A stretch of DNA of 64,000 nt from JAWXTS01 sp044433305 (GCA_044433305.1 JAWXTS010000002.1:1-64000); one strand, 5' to 3'; positions 8,661 through 17,271 are shown, counted from the first letter of the stretch. A program made the numbers and translations. The notes: a model not told the origin generated them from the letters alone.

Positions 8661-10066
8661 TGAAAAAGATAATATTGCTAATATCGGCCTTGGTTTGTGT
8701 CGAAGCTACTTCTGCTCAGAGCTTGACTCTAGAGATGTGTCGCGAGATGGCCGTAGAGAATAACCTTAAGATAGAGATTGCCTCTGAGCAAGCCGCCTCT
8801 GCCGATAATACTATGCGTGCCATGCGTGCTAACTTCTTGCCTAAGTTTACGGCCAGCGCAACATGGTTTGGCACCACAGGGGCTTTGGATTATAACATTG
8901 CTGGTGGCTACCTTCCAACATTTGTTCCAGATCTGACCACGGGCGAGCTAGTGCCTAATGTTATGGTTTCAAACGGTTCTGTTGTAACTGGAAGTGATGG
9001 GCAGGCCGTGTTCAACCAATATGCTTATTTCCCTGGTATGGATATAGAGGTTACGCTGAACTCTGTATTTACTACCTCGCTGCAAATCGAGCAACCTATA
9101 TATATGGGTGGTAAGATTTCGGCAGGCTACAGAATGTCTAAGATAGGCGTTGAGCTTGCAGGATTGAACAAGCAGCTTACGCGTGAGCAGGTGATACTAG
9201 AGTGTGACAAGGCCTACTGGGATTGTGTTCGTGCCGAGTCGATGGTCGAGGCACTAGAGTTATATTGTTCGACCCTAGAAGCATTTTATACGGATATAAA
9301 GAATGCTGTTGAGGTGGGCATGAAAACCACGAATGATGAGCTTAAGGTTCAAGTTAGCCTTAATGATGCCGAGCTAAGTCTTATGAAGGCACGTAATGCT
9401 AGCAGCCTTGCCAAGATGAATCTTTGCCACGTTATCGGCCTTCCGCTAACACGCAAGGTTGAGCTGGCTCCAGAGCAGAGTTATCTTGCAGAGTTGAAAT
9501 ACGAGGGTTTCGATGTTTCGTCTAGGGTAGAATATCAGATGCTTGATAAGAAGATAGGTATGAGCGAGCAGAACGAGCGCGTTATAAAAGCTGACTTCTT
9601 GCCAAACATAGGTGCTGTGGGCATGGGCGGCTATACTAACGGCGTGCAGGTCAACGGCGAGACCATGTTTAATACGACCTCTTTGTCGGGCATGGTGTCT
9701 GTGTCTATACCTATATTCCACTGGGGAGAGGGACGCAATAAGCTACGTGCCCAGAGACACGCCTCTCAGGTGTTGCGACTAGAGCAGCAGGACATAGCCG
9801 AGAAGATGCAGCTAGAGGTTCAGCAGGCCTACAATTCATATATGGAGGCTCAGCAGGAGACTAGCTTTGTACTGAGTGCCCAGAAGCAGGCGGAGGAGAA
9901 TATGAGAGTCACCAAGGATTCTTACGGTGCTGGCCGTGAGACCCTATCTACACTGCTTGAGGCTCAGACCTTGTGGCAGAAATCGTTGACCAATACCGTT
10001 GATGCTAAGGCTCGATTGCGTATTGCGCATACGGCCTACCTAAAGGCAATCGGGCAGCTAGAGTAA
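8660..10066 (+). CDS. TolC-family outer-membrane efflux protein
   Basis: This 468-residue protein has a signal peptide (MKKIILLISALVCVEATSAQ) followed directly by SLTLEMCREMAVENN, the usual start of the first OEP repeat. Long alpha-helical stretches, with A/Q/E-rich segments near 150-250 and 370-460, fit the TolC helical barrel. The second OEP repeat ends with an LEAQTLW motif and ARLRIAHTAYLKAIGQ, characteristic of the family. It would form the outer-membrane exit duct for the pump. It is the last gene of the operon, and a long palindrome and a hairpin terminator follow. Confidence 0.93.
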   Translation: MKKIILLISALVCVEATSAQSLTLEMCREMAVENNLKIEIASEQAASADNTMRAMRANFLPKFTASATWFGTTGALDYNIAGGYLPTFVPDLTTGELVPNVMVSNGSVVTGSDGQAVFNQYAYFPGMDIEVTLNSVFTTSLQIEQPIYMGGKISAGYRMSKIGVELAGLNKQLTREQVILECDKAYWDCVRAESMVEALELYCSTLEAFYTDIKNAVEVGMKTTNDELKVQVSLNDAELSLMKARNASSLAKMNLCHVIGLPLTRKVELAPEQSYLAELKYEGFDVSSRVEYQMLDKKIGMSEQNERVIKADFLPNIGAVGMGGYTNGVQVNGETMFNTTSLSGMVSVSIPIFHWGEGRNKLRAQRHASQVLRLEQQDIAEKMQLEVQQAYNSYMEAQQETSFVLSAQKQAEENMRVTKDSYGAGRETLSTLLEAQTLWQKSLTNTVDAKARLRIAHTAYLKAIGQLE

Positions 10067-10185
10067 ATGACTTAGAAGTAGTCATCTGCTGCCTTGCTAG
10101 ATTTTACGTCCTGTCCTCACATACTCTAAAGTATGCTGCGGAGGACTCAAAATCAGAGCGTTGCAGCTAACTACTTATCAGTCAT
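10067..10185. repeat. 119-nt imperfect palindrome (REP/MITE-like element)
   Basis: The element begins on the base after the TolC-family stop codon. Outer arms ATGACTTAGAAGTAGT and ACTACTTATCAGTCAT pair. Next inward, CTGC pairs with GCAG, GCTAGATTTT with AAAATCAGAGC, and GTCCTC with GAGGAC. The centre is CATACT-CTAA-AGTATG. The whole stretch could fold into one long, interrupted hairpin. I saw no second copy in the window. It looks like a palindromic intergenic repeat of the kind seen in Bacteroidota genomes, but its family is not identified. Confidence 0.65.
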
Positions 10186-10198
10186 TTCGCTAAATGTA

Positions 10199-10240
10199 AA
10201 AAGGGAATAACTACAATTAATATTGCGGTTATTCCCTTTT
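10199..10240. terminator. Bidirectional hairpin terminator
   Basis: Arms 10199-10211 (AAAAGGGAATAAC) and 10228-10240 (GTTATTCCCTTTT) are perfectly complementary over 13 bp. The loop region contains a small inner CAAT/ATTG pairing. A/T-rich flanks on both sides allow termination of both the efflux operon (plus) and the convergent flavoprotein gene (minus). Confidence 0.85.
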
Positions 10241-10260
10241 CCTATTGTTGTTGATAACGA

Positions 10261-11343
10261 TTATTGCTTGCTAGCATACTCGTCATATTCTGCTTTCAGG
10301 GTGTTCATAAGTTCTTCTACGCTTATGATTTTGTCTGTGCGCCATGCGTTGGCACCAGCAAAAGCATAACCAGTATTCATTCTGCCGCTGTATGCACTAA
10401 CCAAACAGTTCATGATACAATAAGGAGTAGTCTCCATCTTGCAAGTTTTGATACAGTCGTAAGGGCATGTCTTAGGGCGCATCTCACCAGCTTGTACTCT
10501 ATCCAAGAAACCATTGTGTATAGCACGTCCAGGCATACCAACAGGGCTTTTGATAATCTCTATGTCCTCTTTCTTGGCATCTATGTATGTCTGCTTGAAT
10601 ACGGGCGAAGCGTCGCACTCGTCTGTTGCCACAAAGCGTGTACCCATCTGCACTGCATCGACTCCAAGCTGCATGATTTTGTAGATGTCCTCGCCTGTGT
10701 AGATTCCACCGCCAGCGATAACAGGGATAGTCTTACCGTGTTTTGCTTCGATATTTCTAACCTCAGCTATAACCTCAGTTACAATTTGCTCTAGGTTGCA
10801 GTTCTCCTCGTCCTCGATTTGCTCTAGCTTGTAGCCTAGGTGACCACCAGCCTTAGGGCCTTCGACAACCACTGCATCTGGAAGATAGTTGTAGTTGTGT
10901 AGCCACTTGTCGCAAATGACCTTTAGTGAGCGCGCTGAAGACACGATAGGTGCAAGCTTAGTTAGTGAGCCTTCCTTCAAGAATGAAGGTAGGTTAAGAG
11001 GTAGTCCTGCTCCAGAGAAGATGATGTCTACGCCTTCTGCGATAGCAGTTTTCACTGATTCTACAAAGTTGGTTTTTGCAACCATTATGTTTACACCAAT
11101 AACGCCACCCTTTGCAATTTCACGTGCTTTGCGAATCTCTTGTTGTAGACCATAGTCATTGGCCTCAAAAAAGTTGTTTGAGTGATTTCTGTATATAACA
11201 CCAAGGCCAACAGAAGATATGATTCCCAATCCGCCTTGACTAGCTACTGCGCCAGCAAGACCCGAAAGAGAGATGCCAACTCCCATACCGCCTTGTACGA
11301 TAGGCACTTTGATCGTCAAGTGTCCTATCTTTAATTCCTTCAT
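10261..11343 (-). CDS. Nitronate monooxygenase-like FMN enoyl-reductase/oxidoreductase
   Basis: About 360 residues of a TIM-barrel flavoprotein of the 2-nitropropane dioxygenase/FabK superfamily. Visible landmarks are PIVQGGMGVGIS at the N-terminus, GVNIMV, EGPKAGGHLG (which includes the usual catalytic/FMN-loop histidine), VIAGGGIYTGEDI and GVDAVQMGTRF (phosphate-binding part of the FMN site). A C-terminal cluster of five cysteines, spaced C-X3-C-X3-C-X7-C-X3-C, follows the barrel. The open frame also allows an upstream Met at 11358, but a TAnnTTTG-type box at 11373-11380 leaves almost no leader for it, so I chose the Met before KELKIGHL. The substrate is uncertain: nitronates, enoyl-ACP or another compound. 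Confidence 0.8.
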   Translation of the reverse strand: MKELKIGHLTIKVPIVQGGMGVGISLSGLAGAVASQGGLGIISSVGLGVIYRNHSNNFFEANDYGLQQEIRKAREIAKGGVIGVNIMVAKTNFVESVKTAIAEGVDIIFSGAGLPLNLPSFLKEGSLTKLAPIVSSARSLKVICDKWLHNYNYLPDAVVVEGPKAGGHLGYKLEQIEDEENCNLEQIVTEVIAEVRNIEAKHGKTIPVIAGGGIYTGEDIYKIMQLGVDAVQMGTRFVATDECDASPVFKQTYIDAKKEDIEIIKSPVGMPGRAIHNGFLDRVQAGEMRPKTCPYDCIKTCKMETTPYCIMNCLVSAYSGRMNTGYAFAGANAWRTDKIISVEELMNTLKAEYDEYASKQ

Positions 11344-11372
11344 CATAATAAAAAACATTAGTGTTCAATCTC

Positions 11373-11380
11373 CAAATGTA
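11373..11380 (-). promoter_or_regulatory. Putative -7 box for the flavoprotein gene
   Basis: On the minus strand this reads TACATTTG, matching TAnnTTTG. It lies 30 bp ahead of the chosen start codon. No clear TTTG at the -33 spacing was found, so this is tentative. Confidence 0.4.
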
Positions 11381-11484
11381 AGACTTTTTATATAAAAAAT
11401 GCTATTTTTTGTAGATATTAAACAAATATGAACGATAACGTTCTTTATTACAGTGTATTAAGTGGTGTGATTTAAAATCATTAC

Positions 11485-14469
11485 TTATTTGAGCTTAATG
11501 ATACCTTTGCCTCCTCGTCCGTCGACAAAAACATATAGTGGATTCTCAAATCTTACGTGGCGTATGTGTTTGCTTTCGTATATGGCAGGTATGGCATCAA
11601 GGGTCTTAGTGTCGAAGATTCCGTCCCCCATAAAAGGACTTATGGTCATATAGCCAACACCAAGAGAGGTTATGTTCTGGAAGAAGTGAGTACCTTGACT
11701 AGGCTCTATGCGGAAGTCTTCGAGTCCACATTCAACAATGCCCTTGGCTTGGGAGATGTCGTTCCAGCGCACGGGCAGTCCTAGCCACGAGTCGCTAGAG
11801 CCCCAGCGACCAGGTCCAACAAGGATGTAGCCGCGGCCTTGCTCGCCCATAAGAGCGTTGAGCTTAGATATTTCTTGGGTCATTTCTACCGTGTGGGCCG
11901 AATCGAAGTTCTCGTTGCGCACATAGATAATGTCACATACGTCGTTTATAGCTCCTAGTCCCAGCGCATTCTCAGAGTATATCAGAGCATCCGAGGTATC
12001 CACCTCGCTCCAATCCAACACGTGAGAGTCGCTGTTGGCGAAAATAGGCCTTATCTGCAAGAAGTTGAATATCTTGTCGCGACCATAGGGCACATCCATA
12101 TTTACGGCAAACTCTATCTCGACATGACACTGCATCTCTTTCTCGCCCATGGCAAGTAGATCGCTAAGTATCGAAGCCAGCGGCATGGTGTCATATTTGA
12201 GTATGCGCGAGAAAGTCACCAGATTGCGCCCTGTGTCAAAGCTGCTGTCTGAGATTCGCTGGTTGCGCATATCCCACACCGAACATACGTGCTTTAGGTT
12301 GCGGAAATCCTTGGCCCTGCCAACCTCTATGCGCTTGTAGTTTATGGCATCGTTTGTCGAGGTGCGGAACTCGTTAGGCCTTAGGTCCAAGGCCCAAAAT
12401 TCGCGCTGAGTATCTCTTAGTGTCAACTCTGGCGTAGATAGCTGGAGTATATTCTTAGGGAACTTGGGTGAGAACCTTAGACACTGGCCACCCTCGACAA
12501 CGAGCTTGCCCAGCCCTAGTGCTATGCTTGCTATGCCGTCTTCGGGCTTCTCGTCTCCTATGGGGTAGTAGTTTATTGAGCGAGCAACACCTGAGATAGT
12601 AGGGAAGTAGACTCCTTGGTCCTGAGTGCCACACACCTCTTGGATAATAACGCCCATTTTCTCCTCGCTAAGCAGGTTGCCCGTGGCTTGAATATAGGCA
12701 CGGCTGGCAGCAAAGAACGTCGAGGCATAGACACTCTTTATGGCCTTGCCTATAAGCCTTAAAGTCTGGTCCTTCTGGTCGGTTATAGGAACCATATATG
12801 TTGAGTATATGCCTGCAAAAGGTTGATACTGAGAGTCCTCTAGTTTTGACGACGAGCGTATAGCCAGTGGCCATTGTATGCCTGCTATGTACACTCGCAG
12901 CTCGTCAACCAGCTTCTGAGGTAGGCGCGAGCTGACAAATTCTGATAGTATCTCCTCGTCTGAGATATCTGAGTTTAGTATGTACTGAAGGCCGTTCTCT
13001 TGAAGGAACTGGTCGAAGTAGTCGGTGGCGATAACAGCAGTGCGAGGAATCATAACCTTGATTCCAGGGTACTTGTCGAAGAAGCCATGCTTGATGAGCA
13101 TATTGTTTATAAAGGCTAGTCCACGGGCCTTGCCTCCTATTGAGCCTTCGCCCAGTCGCGAGAACCATATATATTGGCTATAAGTCTGTGCGTCGAACTT
13201 AGCAACCACGCCTTGCCCCAAGAATGTTCTGTACTCGGCAATGGTGTTGACTATAAAATCGCGCATTTCCTGTGTCGAGCTGAACTCGGCATTGTTGACA
13301 TCTTTCATCGATGTTGCAAGTGAGAATAGCCCACGCGAGTAGAGCCAACGGCTGAAGTCGTTGTGGCTGGTGGTACTTATCAATATTTCTTCAGGTATGG
13401 TTGTTACAAGCTCTTGCAACTCTCTTAGGTCTTTGGCGCGCCCAATGATGGCACCCGTCTCAGGGTGTTTGAATATGAAGTCTCCAAACTTAAATTCGCG
13501 GCTTATATACTCGCTCAGTTCGAGCAGCAGGGTCTTGCTGTATTTGGCAATGAAACCTACACCCAGCTCGCGCGCAACCTCACGTATGCTCTCCTGCGAA
13601 GATTGCAGCAGGAAGGGCATGTGCTTATTGTCGGCCTTGATAAGCTTGCAGAGGTGGATGCCTGCATCTAGCTTCTCGGTGTCCGAAGGGTCGTTCTTGT
13701 TGACCACAAAACCCACATCAGAGATTACACCCAGAAGGTTCTTCTTATAGCGTTGGTAAAGCTCAACAGCCTCAGAATAGTTTGTGGCAAAGAGTATCTT
13801 TGGGCGGGCACGCTTGCGTAGTTTCTGCTGACCCTCGTTCAGGGCCTCTTTCAGAAACTCGCTACTCTGTTGAAGTACAAGCTTGTATATGGCAGGCAGG
13901 TAGGTGGAATAATAGCGTACCGAGTCCTCGACAAGAAGTATAGACTGCACTCCGCCTACTAGAATGTCGCTGTCGGCATTCATCCTATCCTCGATAATCT
14001 TTATGATGGCAATTATAAGGTCAGCATTTCCATGCCAGCAGAAAACATAGTCTATGGCCGAGTGGTCCTCGGTGTCCAAGCGGCGTTGGGTGTCGTTCGA
14101 GAAGTTGGCCATAAGCACGATTGGTATATCTCCATAGCTTTGCTTCACCCTGCGCGAGAAATCAAACACATCGACCTCACCAACATTGAGCATGGAGATA
14201 ATAAGGTCAAAGCCCTGCTGGCTCTCAAGGGTCTCCAAGGCCTCGACTGCCGTGTTGACACTTATGAATGCTGGAGGGTTACTCAGATTAAGTTCTAAGT
14301 ACTCGCGATTTATCTGCACATCGAGTCGTCCATCCTCCTCAAGTGTGTAGTGGTCATAGCTGCTGCATATCAAAAGTATTTTCTTGATACGCTTACTCAT
14401 TAACTCATGGTAGTCAAAAGATAGGTCTAATGACGAATCTTTCATTGTTTCGCTTATTATTTTTGCCAT
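11485..14469 (-). CDS. Receiver-domain / PEP-synthase-type ATP-binding fusion protein
   Basis: This 994-residue cytoplasmic protein has three parts. Residues about 28-160 resemble a response-regulator receiver but lack the acidic pair and the phospho-accepting Asp (ILLICSS, then IISMLN). Residues about 175-325 are a second receiver with every key residue: E181-D182 in LLVEDS, D251 in VISDVGF, S290/S291, and K309 in FIAKYSK. From about 437 on there is a pyruvate-phosphate-dikinase/PEP-synthase N-terminal-type nucleotide-binding region (SRLGEGSIGGKARG, then LAIRSSSKLEDSQ, then FAGIYSTY). The swivelling phosphohistidine domain and the PEP-binding barrel of a true PEP synthase are not visible, so ordinary PEP synthesis is unlikely. 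It is usually annotated only as a PEP/pyruvate-binding protein. It is divergent from the GNAT-like gene, with 54 bp between the starts. Confidence 0.8.
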   Translation of the reverse strand: MAKIISETMKDSSLDLSFDYHELMSKRIKKILLICSSYDHYTLEEDGRLDVQINREYLELNLSNPPAFISVNTAVEALETLESQQGFDLIISMLNVGEVDVFDFSRRVKQSYGDIPIVLMANFSNDTQRRLDTEDHSAIDYVFCWHGNADLIIAIIKIIEDRMNADSDILVGGVQSILLVEDSVRYYSTYLPAIYKLVLQQSSEFLKEALNEGQQKLRKRARPKILFATNYSEAVELYQRYKKNLLGVISDVGFVVNKNDPSDTEKLDAGIHLCKLIKADNKHMPFLLQSSQESIREVARELGVGFIAKYSKTLLLELSEYISREFKFGDFIFKHPETGAIIGRAKDLRELQELVTTIPEEILISTTSHNDFSRWLYSRGLFSLATSMKDVNNAEFSSTQEMRDFIVNTIAEYRTFLGQGVVAKFDAQTYSQYIWFSRLGEGSIGGKARGLAFINNMLIKHGFFDKYPGIKVMIPRTAVIATDYFDQFLQENGLQYILNSDISDEEILSEFVSSRLPQKLVDELRVYIAGIQWPLAIRSSSKLEDSQYQPFAGIYSTYMVPITDQKDQTLRLIGKAIKSVYASTFFAASRAYIQATGNLLSEEKMGVIIQEVCGTQDQGVYFPTISGVARSINYYPIGDEKPEDGIASIALGLGKLVVEGGQCLRFSPKFPKNILQLSTPELTLRDTQREFWALDLRPNEFRTSTNDAINYKRIEVGRAKDFRNLKHVCSVWDMRNQRISDSSFDTGRNLVTFSRILKYDTMPLASILSDLLAMGEKEMQCHVEIEFAVNMDVPYGRDKIFNFLQIRPIFANSDSHVLDWSEVDTSDALIYSENALGLGAINDVCDIIYVRNENFDSAHTVEMTQEISKLNALMGEQGRGYILVGPGRWGSSDSWLGLPVRWNDISQAKGIVECGLEDFRIEPSQGTHFFQNITSLGVGYMTISPFMGDGIFDTKTLDAIPAIYESKHIRHVRFENPLYVFVDGRGGKGIIKLK

Positions 14470-14473
14470 CTGC

Positions 14474-14504
14474 TTTGCTTTATCCTACGAAATTAATAAT
14501 TTTG
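14474..14504 (+). promoter_or_regulatory. Bacteroidales-type promoter of the GNAT-like gene
   Basis: TTTG at 14474-14477 and TAATTTTG at 14497-14504 are separated by 19 bp, matching the -33/-7 consensus. The predicted start of transcription is near 14511, giving a short leader of about 13 nt to the ATG at 14524. Confidence 0.7.
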
Positions 14505-14523
14505 TTACAAAATAACTAATCTT

Positions 14524-15756
14524 ATGGCTGGAGTTTATAAAATAAAAGAGGTGGTAACTGCCACAGACATACGACAATTTCTAAATCTTGTAGATGACAT
14601 CTATCGAGGCAATGATTGTTGGGTGCGCCCTCTAGATTGCGATATAGAGGCAGTATTTGATTCTACAAAAAACGAGCTATTTGAAAATGGCGAGGCCTGC
14701 CGTTGGATAGCCTTGGACGAAAAGGGCAAGGTTGTGGGGCGTATAGGAGCGTTCTACAATAGAGAGCAGGCAGCCATAGAGGAGCAACATACGGGTGGTT
14801 GTGGTTTCTTCGAGTGTATAGATTCTAACCAAGTGGCCTCTCTGATGTTTGATGCGGCCAAAGCTTGGCTTGAGTCTAAGGGCATGGAGGCTATGGATGG
14901 CCCTATAAACTTTGGCGATAGAGGCAGCTGGTGGGGAGTTCTTGTAAAAGGATTTGAGTTTCCGCCACTATATAGCAACCCCTATAACCCACCATATTAC
15001 CAGCATCTGTTCGAGGATTATGGTTTTATGAACTACTTCAACCAGCACACTTTCTTGCGCCCTCTAGAGGCTGGAGGTATGGGTGAGGCTGTCTATTCGC
15101 GTGTTAAGAGGCTTGAACAAGAAAACATATTTAGATTTTTGACCATAGATAAAAAGCGCATTAATGATTATGCCGAAGAGTTCCGCACGGTCTATAATGG
15201 TGCTTGGGCCAAGTTTACGGGAGTAAAGCCTATTGATAGCGAGCATGCTAAAACGCTGCTTAAAACCATGAAACCTATTATCGATGAGGATCTTATGTAC
15301 TTCGCCTATCACGAGAACAACCCGATAGGTTTCTTTATTATGATGCCCGATTTGAACCGTATTATAGGTAAGTTCAACGGTCGCTTTGGTCTGATAGAGA
15401 AGTTGAAACTTATGCTTACGCTTAAATACAGACCTGTGGATCGTGCTGCTGGTTTGATATTTGGAGTGTTGCCCGAGTATCAGGGCAAGAGCGTAGAGTC
15501 GGGAATGATGTATGCCTTTGAGAAAACATTGAAAAGCAAGAAACTATCATATAAGACTATGGAGCTAACATGGGTGGGAGATTTCAACCCCGTGATGATA
15601 CGTATGTGTGAGAACTATGTGCAGGCCACAAAACATAAGATGCACGCCACATATCGCTATCTTTTTGATAGGACAAAAGAATTTAAGCGTTGTCCGAGCT
15701 TGCGCCTTAAGCCTAAGCGTGTGAAGCCCGCACAGCCTGAGCAGCCGACAGTATAA
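14524..15756 (+). CDS. GNAT-like acyltransferase family protein
   Basis: This 410-residue cytoplasmic protein starts MAGVYKIKEVVTATDIRQFL. Two parts resemble GNAT folds. The N-terminal half carries WIALDEKGKVVGRIGAF (strand 4-like) and GFFECIDSNQVASLMFDAAKAWL (helix after the acetyl-CoA loop). The C-terminal half has GLIFGVLPEYQGKSVESGMM, in the position of the coenzyme-A loop, then ELTWVGDFNPVMIRMCENY. Homologous long GNAT-annotated proteins occur widely in Bacteroidota, but I know of no defined substrate. It may acylate a small molecule or an amine, which is inference only. Its stop codon lies inside a 47-nt palindrome shared with convergent ribH. Confidence 0.65.
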   Translation: MAGVYKIKEVVTATDIRQFLNLVDDIYRGNDCWVRPLDCDIEAVFDSTKNELFENGEACRWIALDEKGKVVGRIGAFYNREQAAIEEQHTGGCGFFECIDSNQVASLMFDAAKAWLESKGMEAMDGPINFGDRGSWWGVLVKGFEFPPLYSNPYNPPYYQHLFEDYGFMNYFNQHTFLRPLEAGGMGEAVYSRVKRLEQENIFRFLTIDKKRINDYAEEFRTVYNGAWAKFTGVKPIDSEHAKTLLKTMKPIIDEDLMYFAYHENNPIGFFIMMPDLNRIIGKFNGRFGLIEKLKLMLTLKYRPVDRAAGLIFGVLPEYQGKSVESGMMYAFEKTLKSKKLSYKTMELTWVGDFNPVMIRMCENYVQATKHKMHATYRYLFDRTKEFKRCPSLRLKPKRVKPAQPEQPTV

Positions 15757-15798
15757 CAAATTAGCCCTACTGATTATCAGTAGGGCTAATTTGTTATA
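15752..15798. terminator. Bidirectional terminator, 47-nt perfect palindrome
   Basis: Bases 15752-15774 and 15776-15798 are exact reverse complements (core TTAGCCCTACTGAT / ATCAGTAGGGCTAA). The palindrome includes the TAA stop of the GNAT-like gene and ends 9 bp before the ribH stop. It serves two convergent genes. Confidence 0.9.
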
Positions 15799-15806
15799 TA
15801 AGTTTT

Positions 15807-16313
15807 TTACTCCTCTTCTACGCTAACTTGCATAGAGTTTTGAAGAGCGACCATCTTTATTGCTGTCATTGCAGCCTCGTCGCCTTTGTTGCCATGGCGG
15901 CCACCTGCGCGGTCCAAAGCCTGCTGCATATCGTCTGTGGTCAGAACGCCAAAGGCTATGGGTAGATTCCACTCTAGTTGTAGGCTTGTGATGCCCTGAG
16001 TGACTCCCGAGCATACATAGTCAAAGTGGCGTGTCTCTCCCTGGATAACGCAGCCTAGGACTATTACCGCATCAACCTCTGTATATTCGGCAAAGAACTG
16101 TGCTCCCATTGGCAGCTCAAAAGTGCCAGGCACTTGCTTTACTGTGATGTTCTCTTCTTTGCAACCGTATTTAATAAGTGTAGATACGGCACCCTCAAGT
16201 AGGGCGTTTGTTATTGCGCTGTTCCATTCGGCAACTACGATTCCGAATTTCATCTCTGCTGCCGAAGGCACCTCGCTCTCAGAGCTAGATAGGTTTTTGT
16301 ATATTGTAGCCAT
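15807..16313 (-). CDS. ribH: 6,7-dimethyl-8-ribityllumazine synthase
   Basis: This is the penultimate enzyme of riboflavin synthesis, condensing 5-amino-6-ribitylaminouracil with dihydroxybutanone phosphate. From the ATG at 16313 it has 168 residues and reads [17 protein letters not shown]. Family motifs are clear: [19 protein letters not shown] (substrate-binding Trp/Asn), [31 protein letters not shown] with the catalytic His, [20 protein letters not shown], and GNKGDEAA. An in-frame Met at 16337 lies inside a hairpin stem and gives no better alignment, so I rejected it. No other rib genes are nearby, and no FMN riboswitch fits in the short upstream space. Confidence 0.95.
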   Translation of the reverse strand: MATIYKNLSSSESEVPSAAEMKFGIVVAEWNSAITNALLEGAVSTLIKYGCKEENITVKQVPGTFELPMGAQFFAEYTEVDAVIVLGCVIQGETRHFDYVCSGVTQGITSLQLEWNLPIAFGVLTTDDMQQALDRAGGRHGNKGDEAAMTAIKMVALQNSMQVSVEEE

Positions 16314-16328
16314 AGTATTATGAATTAT

Positions 16329-16358
16329 AAAAGCCATCGTTAAAGAGCGATGGCTTTT
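16329..16358 (-). terminator. Hairpin between the TPR gene and ribH
   Basis: Arms 16329-16339 and 16348-16358 (AAAAGCCATCG / CGATGGCTTTT) pair over 11 bp around an 8-nt loop. Read on the minus strand it lies 51 nt after the TPR stop and ends only 15 nt before the ribH ATG, so it may be a terminator or an attenuator. Confidence 0.75.
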
Positions 16359-16408
16359 GTTTTATTTGTGCTTATAGAGCCTCTCCTTGTTTTTGGGCAG
16401 TTCTATTA

Positions 16409-17107
16409 TTATAGTTGTTCTAGTTGACCGATGTATTTCTCAACATTCTGAGCCTCCATGCTGTTTATGTACTCGTTACGAATGCGTTTGTAAGCCGCTA
16501 GAGCTTTGTTGTTTGCACCCGTAGTTTTGTATAGACCTGCTGCCTTTGATAGGTAGTAAGGAGCTGTTAGTGAGTTGTCGCTAGAGCTGATAGCTTTCTC
16601 ATACATGCTAATAGCTTTGTCTGTGCTGCCCATTTGGATGTAAGCGTCACCCTGAAGACCTAGGTTCTGAGCGTTGATAATCTCTGCTGGTGCACCATCT
16701 ACTGCTGTGTATGATGAAAGTTGAGCAATAGCTGTTTCATACTCTCCCATGTGCATGTAGCAAACACCTGCATAGTGGCGAGCTAGATTGCCTGATGGTG
16801 TTGAGCCATATTCTGCAATAACCTTAAGGAAGCCAGCGATACCATTGCCGTCGCCATTAAGAGCTAGAGAAAGTGAGTCTGCAAGAAATGCTTGCTCTGC
16901 TACAAACATCATAGCTGCTGCTTTTTCCTGACGAGGTAGTTTGTAAAGCTGAGTGTAAGCGAAAAAGCCGCCTACTACAATTACTATTACTGCTAGTGCT
17001 GTGATAAGTTTCTTACCGTTTTTGAAAATGAAAGTTTCGCTTTGGTTTATAGCCTCCTCGATTACTACTTCAGGTTCGTTGTTGGGCGCGATAGTCTTAT
17101 TTGCCAT
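16409..17107 (-). CDS. Tetratricopeptide-repeat membrane protein
   Basis: This 232-residue protein has a charged N-terminal tail (about 1-32), a single membrane helix (KLITALAVIVIVVGGFFAYTQL, about 33-54) and then TPR helices facing the periplasm. Repeats include LARHYAGVCYMHMGEYETAIAQL and GLQGDAYIQMGSTDKAISMYEKA. The plan resembles YfgM-like ancillary proteins, but identity is not shown. It lies between ribH and recF, an order I recall from other Bacteroidales, so the position is conserved rather than odd. The role is probably protein-protein binding at the inner membrane. Confidence 0.75.
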   Translation of the reverse strand: MANKTIAPNNEPEVVIEEAINQSETFIFKNGKKLITALAVIVIVVGGFFAYTQLYKLPRQEKAAAMMFVAEQAFLADSLSLALNGDGNGIAGFLKVIAEYGSTPSGNLARHYAGVCYMHMGEYETAIAQLSSYTAVDGAPAEIINAQNLGLQGDAYIQMGSTDKAISMYEKAISSSDNSLTAPYYLSKAAGLYKTTGANNKALAAYKRIRNEYINSMEAQNVEKYIGQLEQL

Positions 17108-17171
17108 ATTGTTTAATATAATTTAATTGTTTTAATTTTACTTCTAAAATTAGCTTCTAAGCTTTGAACTA

Positions 17172-17204
17172 CAAAAGTAAATCTTTTTACTTAATTTGAA
17201 ACAA
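17172..17204 (-). promoter_or_regulatory. Putative promoter of the TPR gene
   Basis: On the minus strand, TACTTTTG (17179-17172) matches TAnnTTTG and a TTG lies at 17204-17202, a spacing of 22, slightly long. The start of transcription would be near 17165, 58 nt before the ATG. Confidence 0.5.
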
Positions 17205-17233
17205 TATCCTATGCTTTTATTTACTAAAATAGC

Positions 17234-17241
17234 TAACTTTG
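17234..17241 (+). promoter_or_regulatory. Putative -7 box for recF
   Basis: TAACTTTG fits TAnnTTTG and lies 30 bp before the recF ATG. A clear -33 TTTG at the right distance is not seen. Confidence 0.5.
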
Positions 17242-17271
17242 TAAGCTAACAACCATCTAAAGTACTTAAAA

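Noticed and set aside
11485..14469. Annotation as phosphoenolpyruvate synthase (ppsA)
   Set aside because: The phosphohistidine and PEP-binding domains are not visible; only the nucleotide-binding part resembles PEP synthase.
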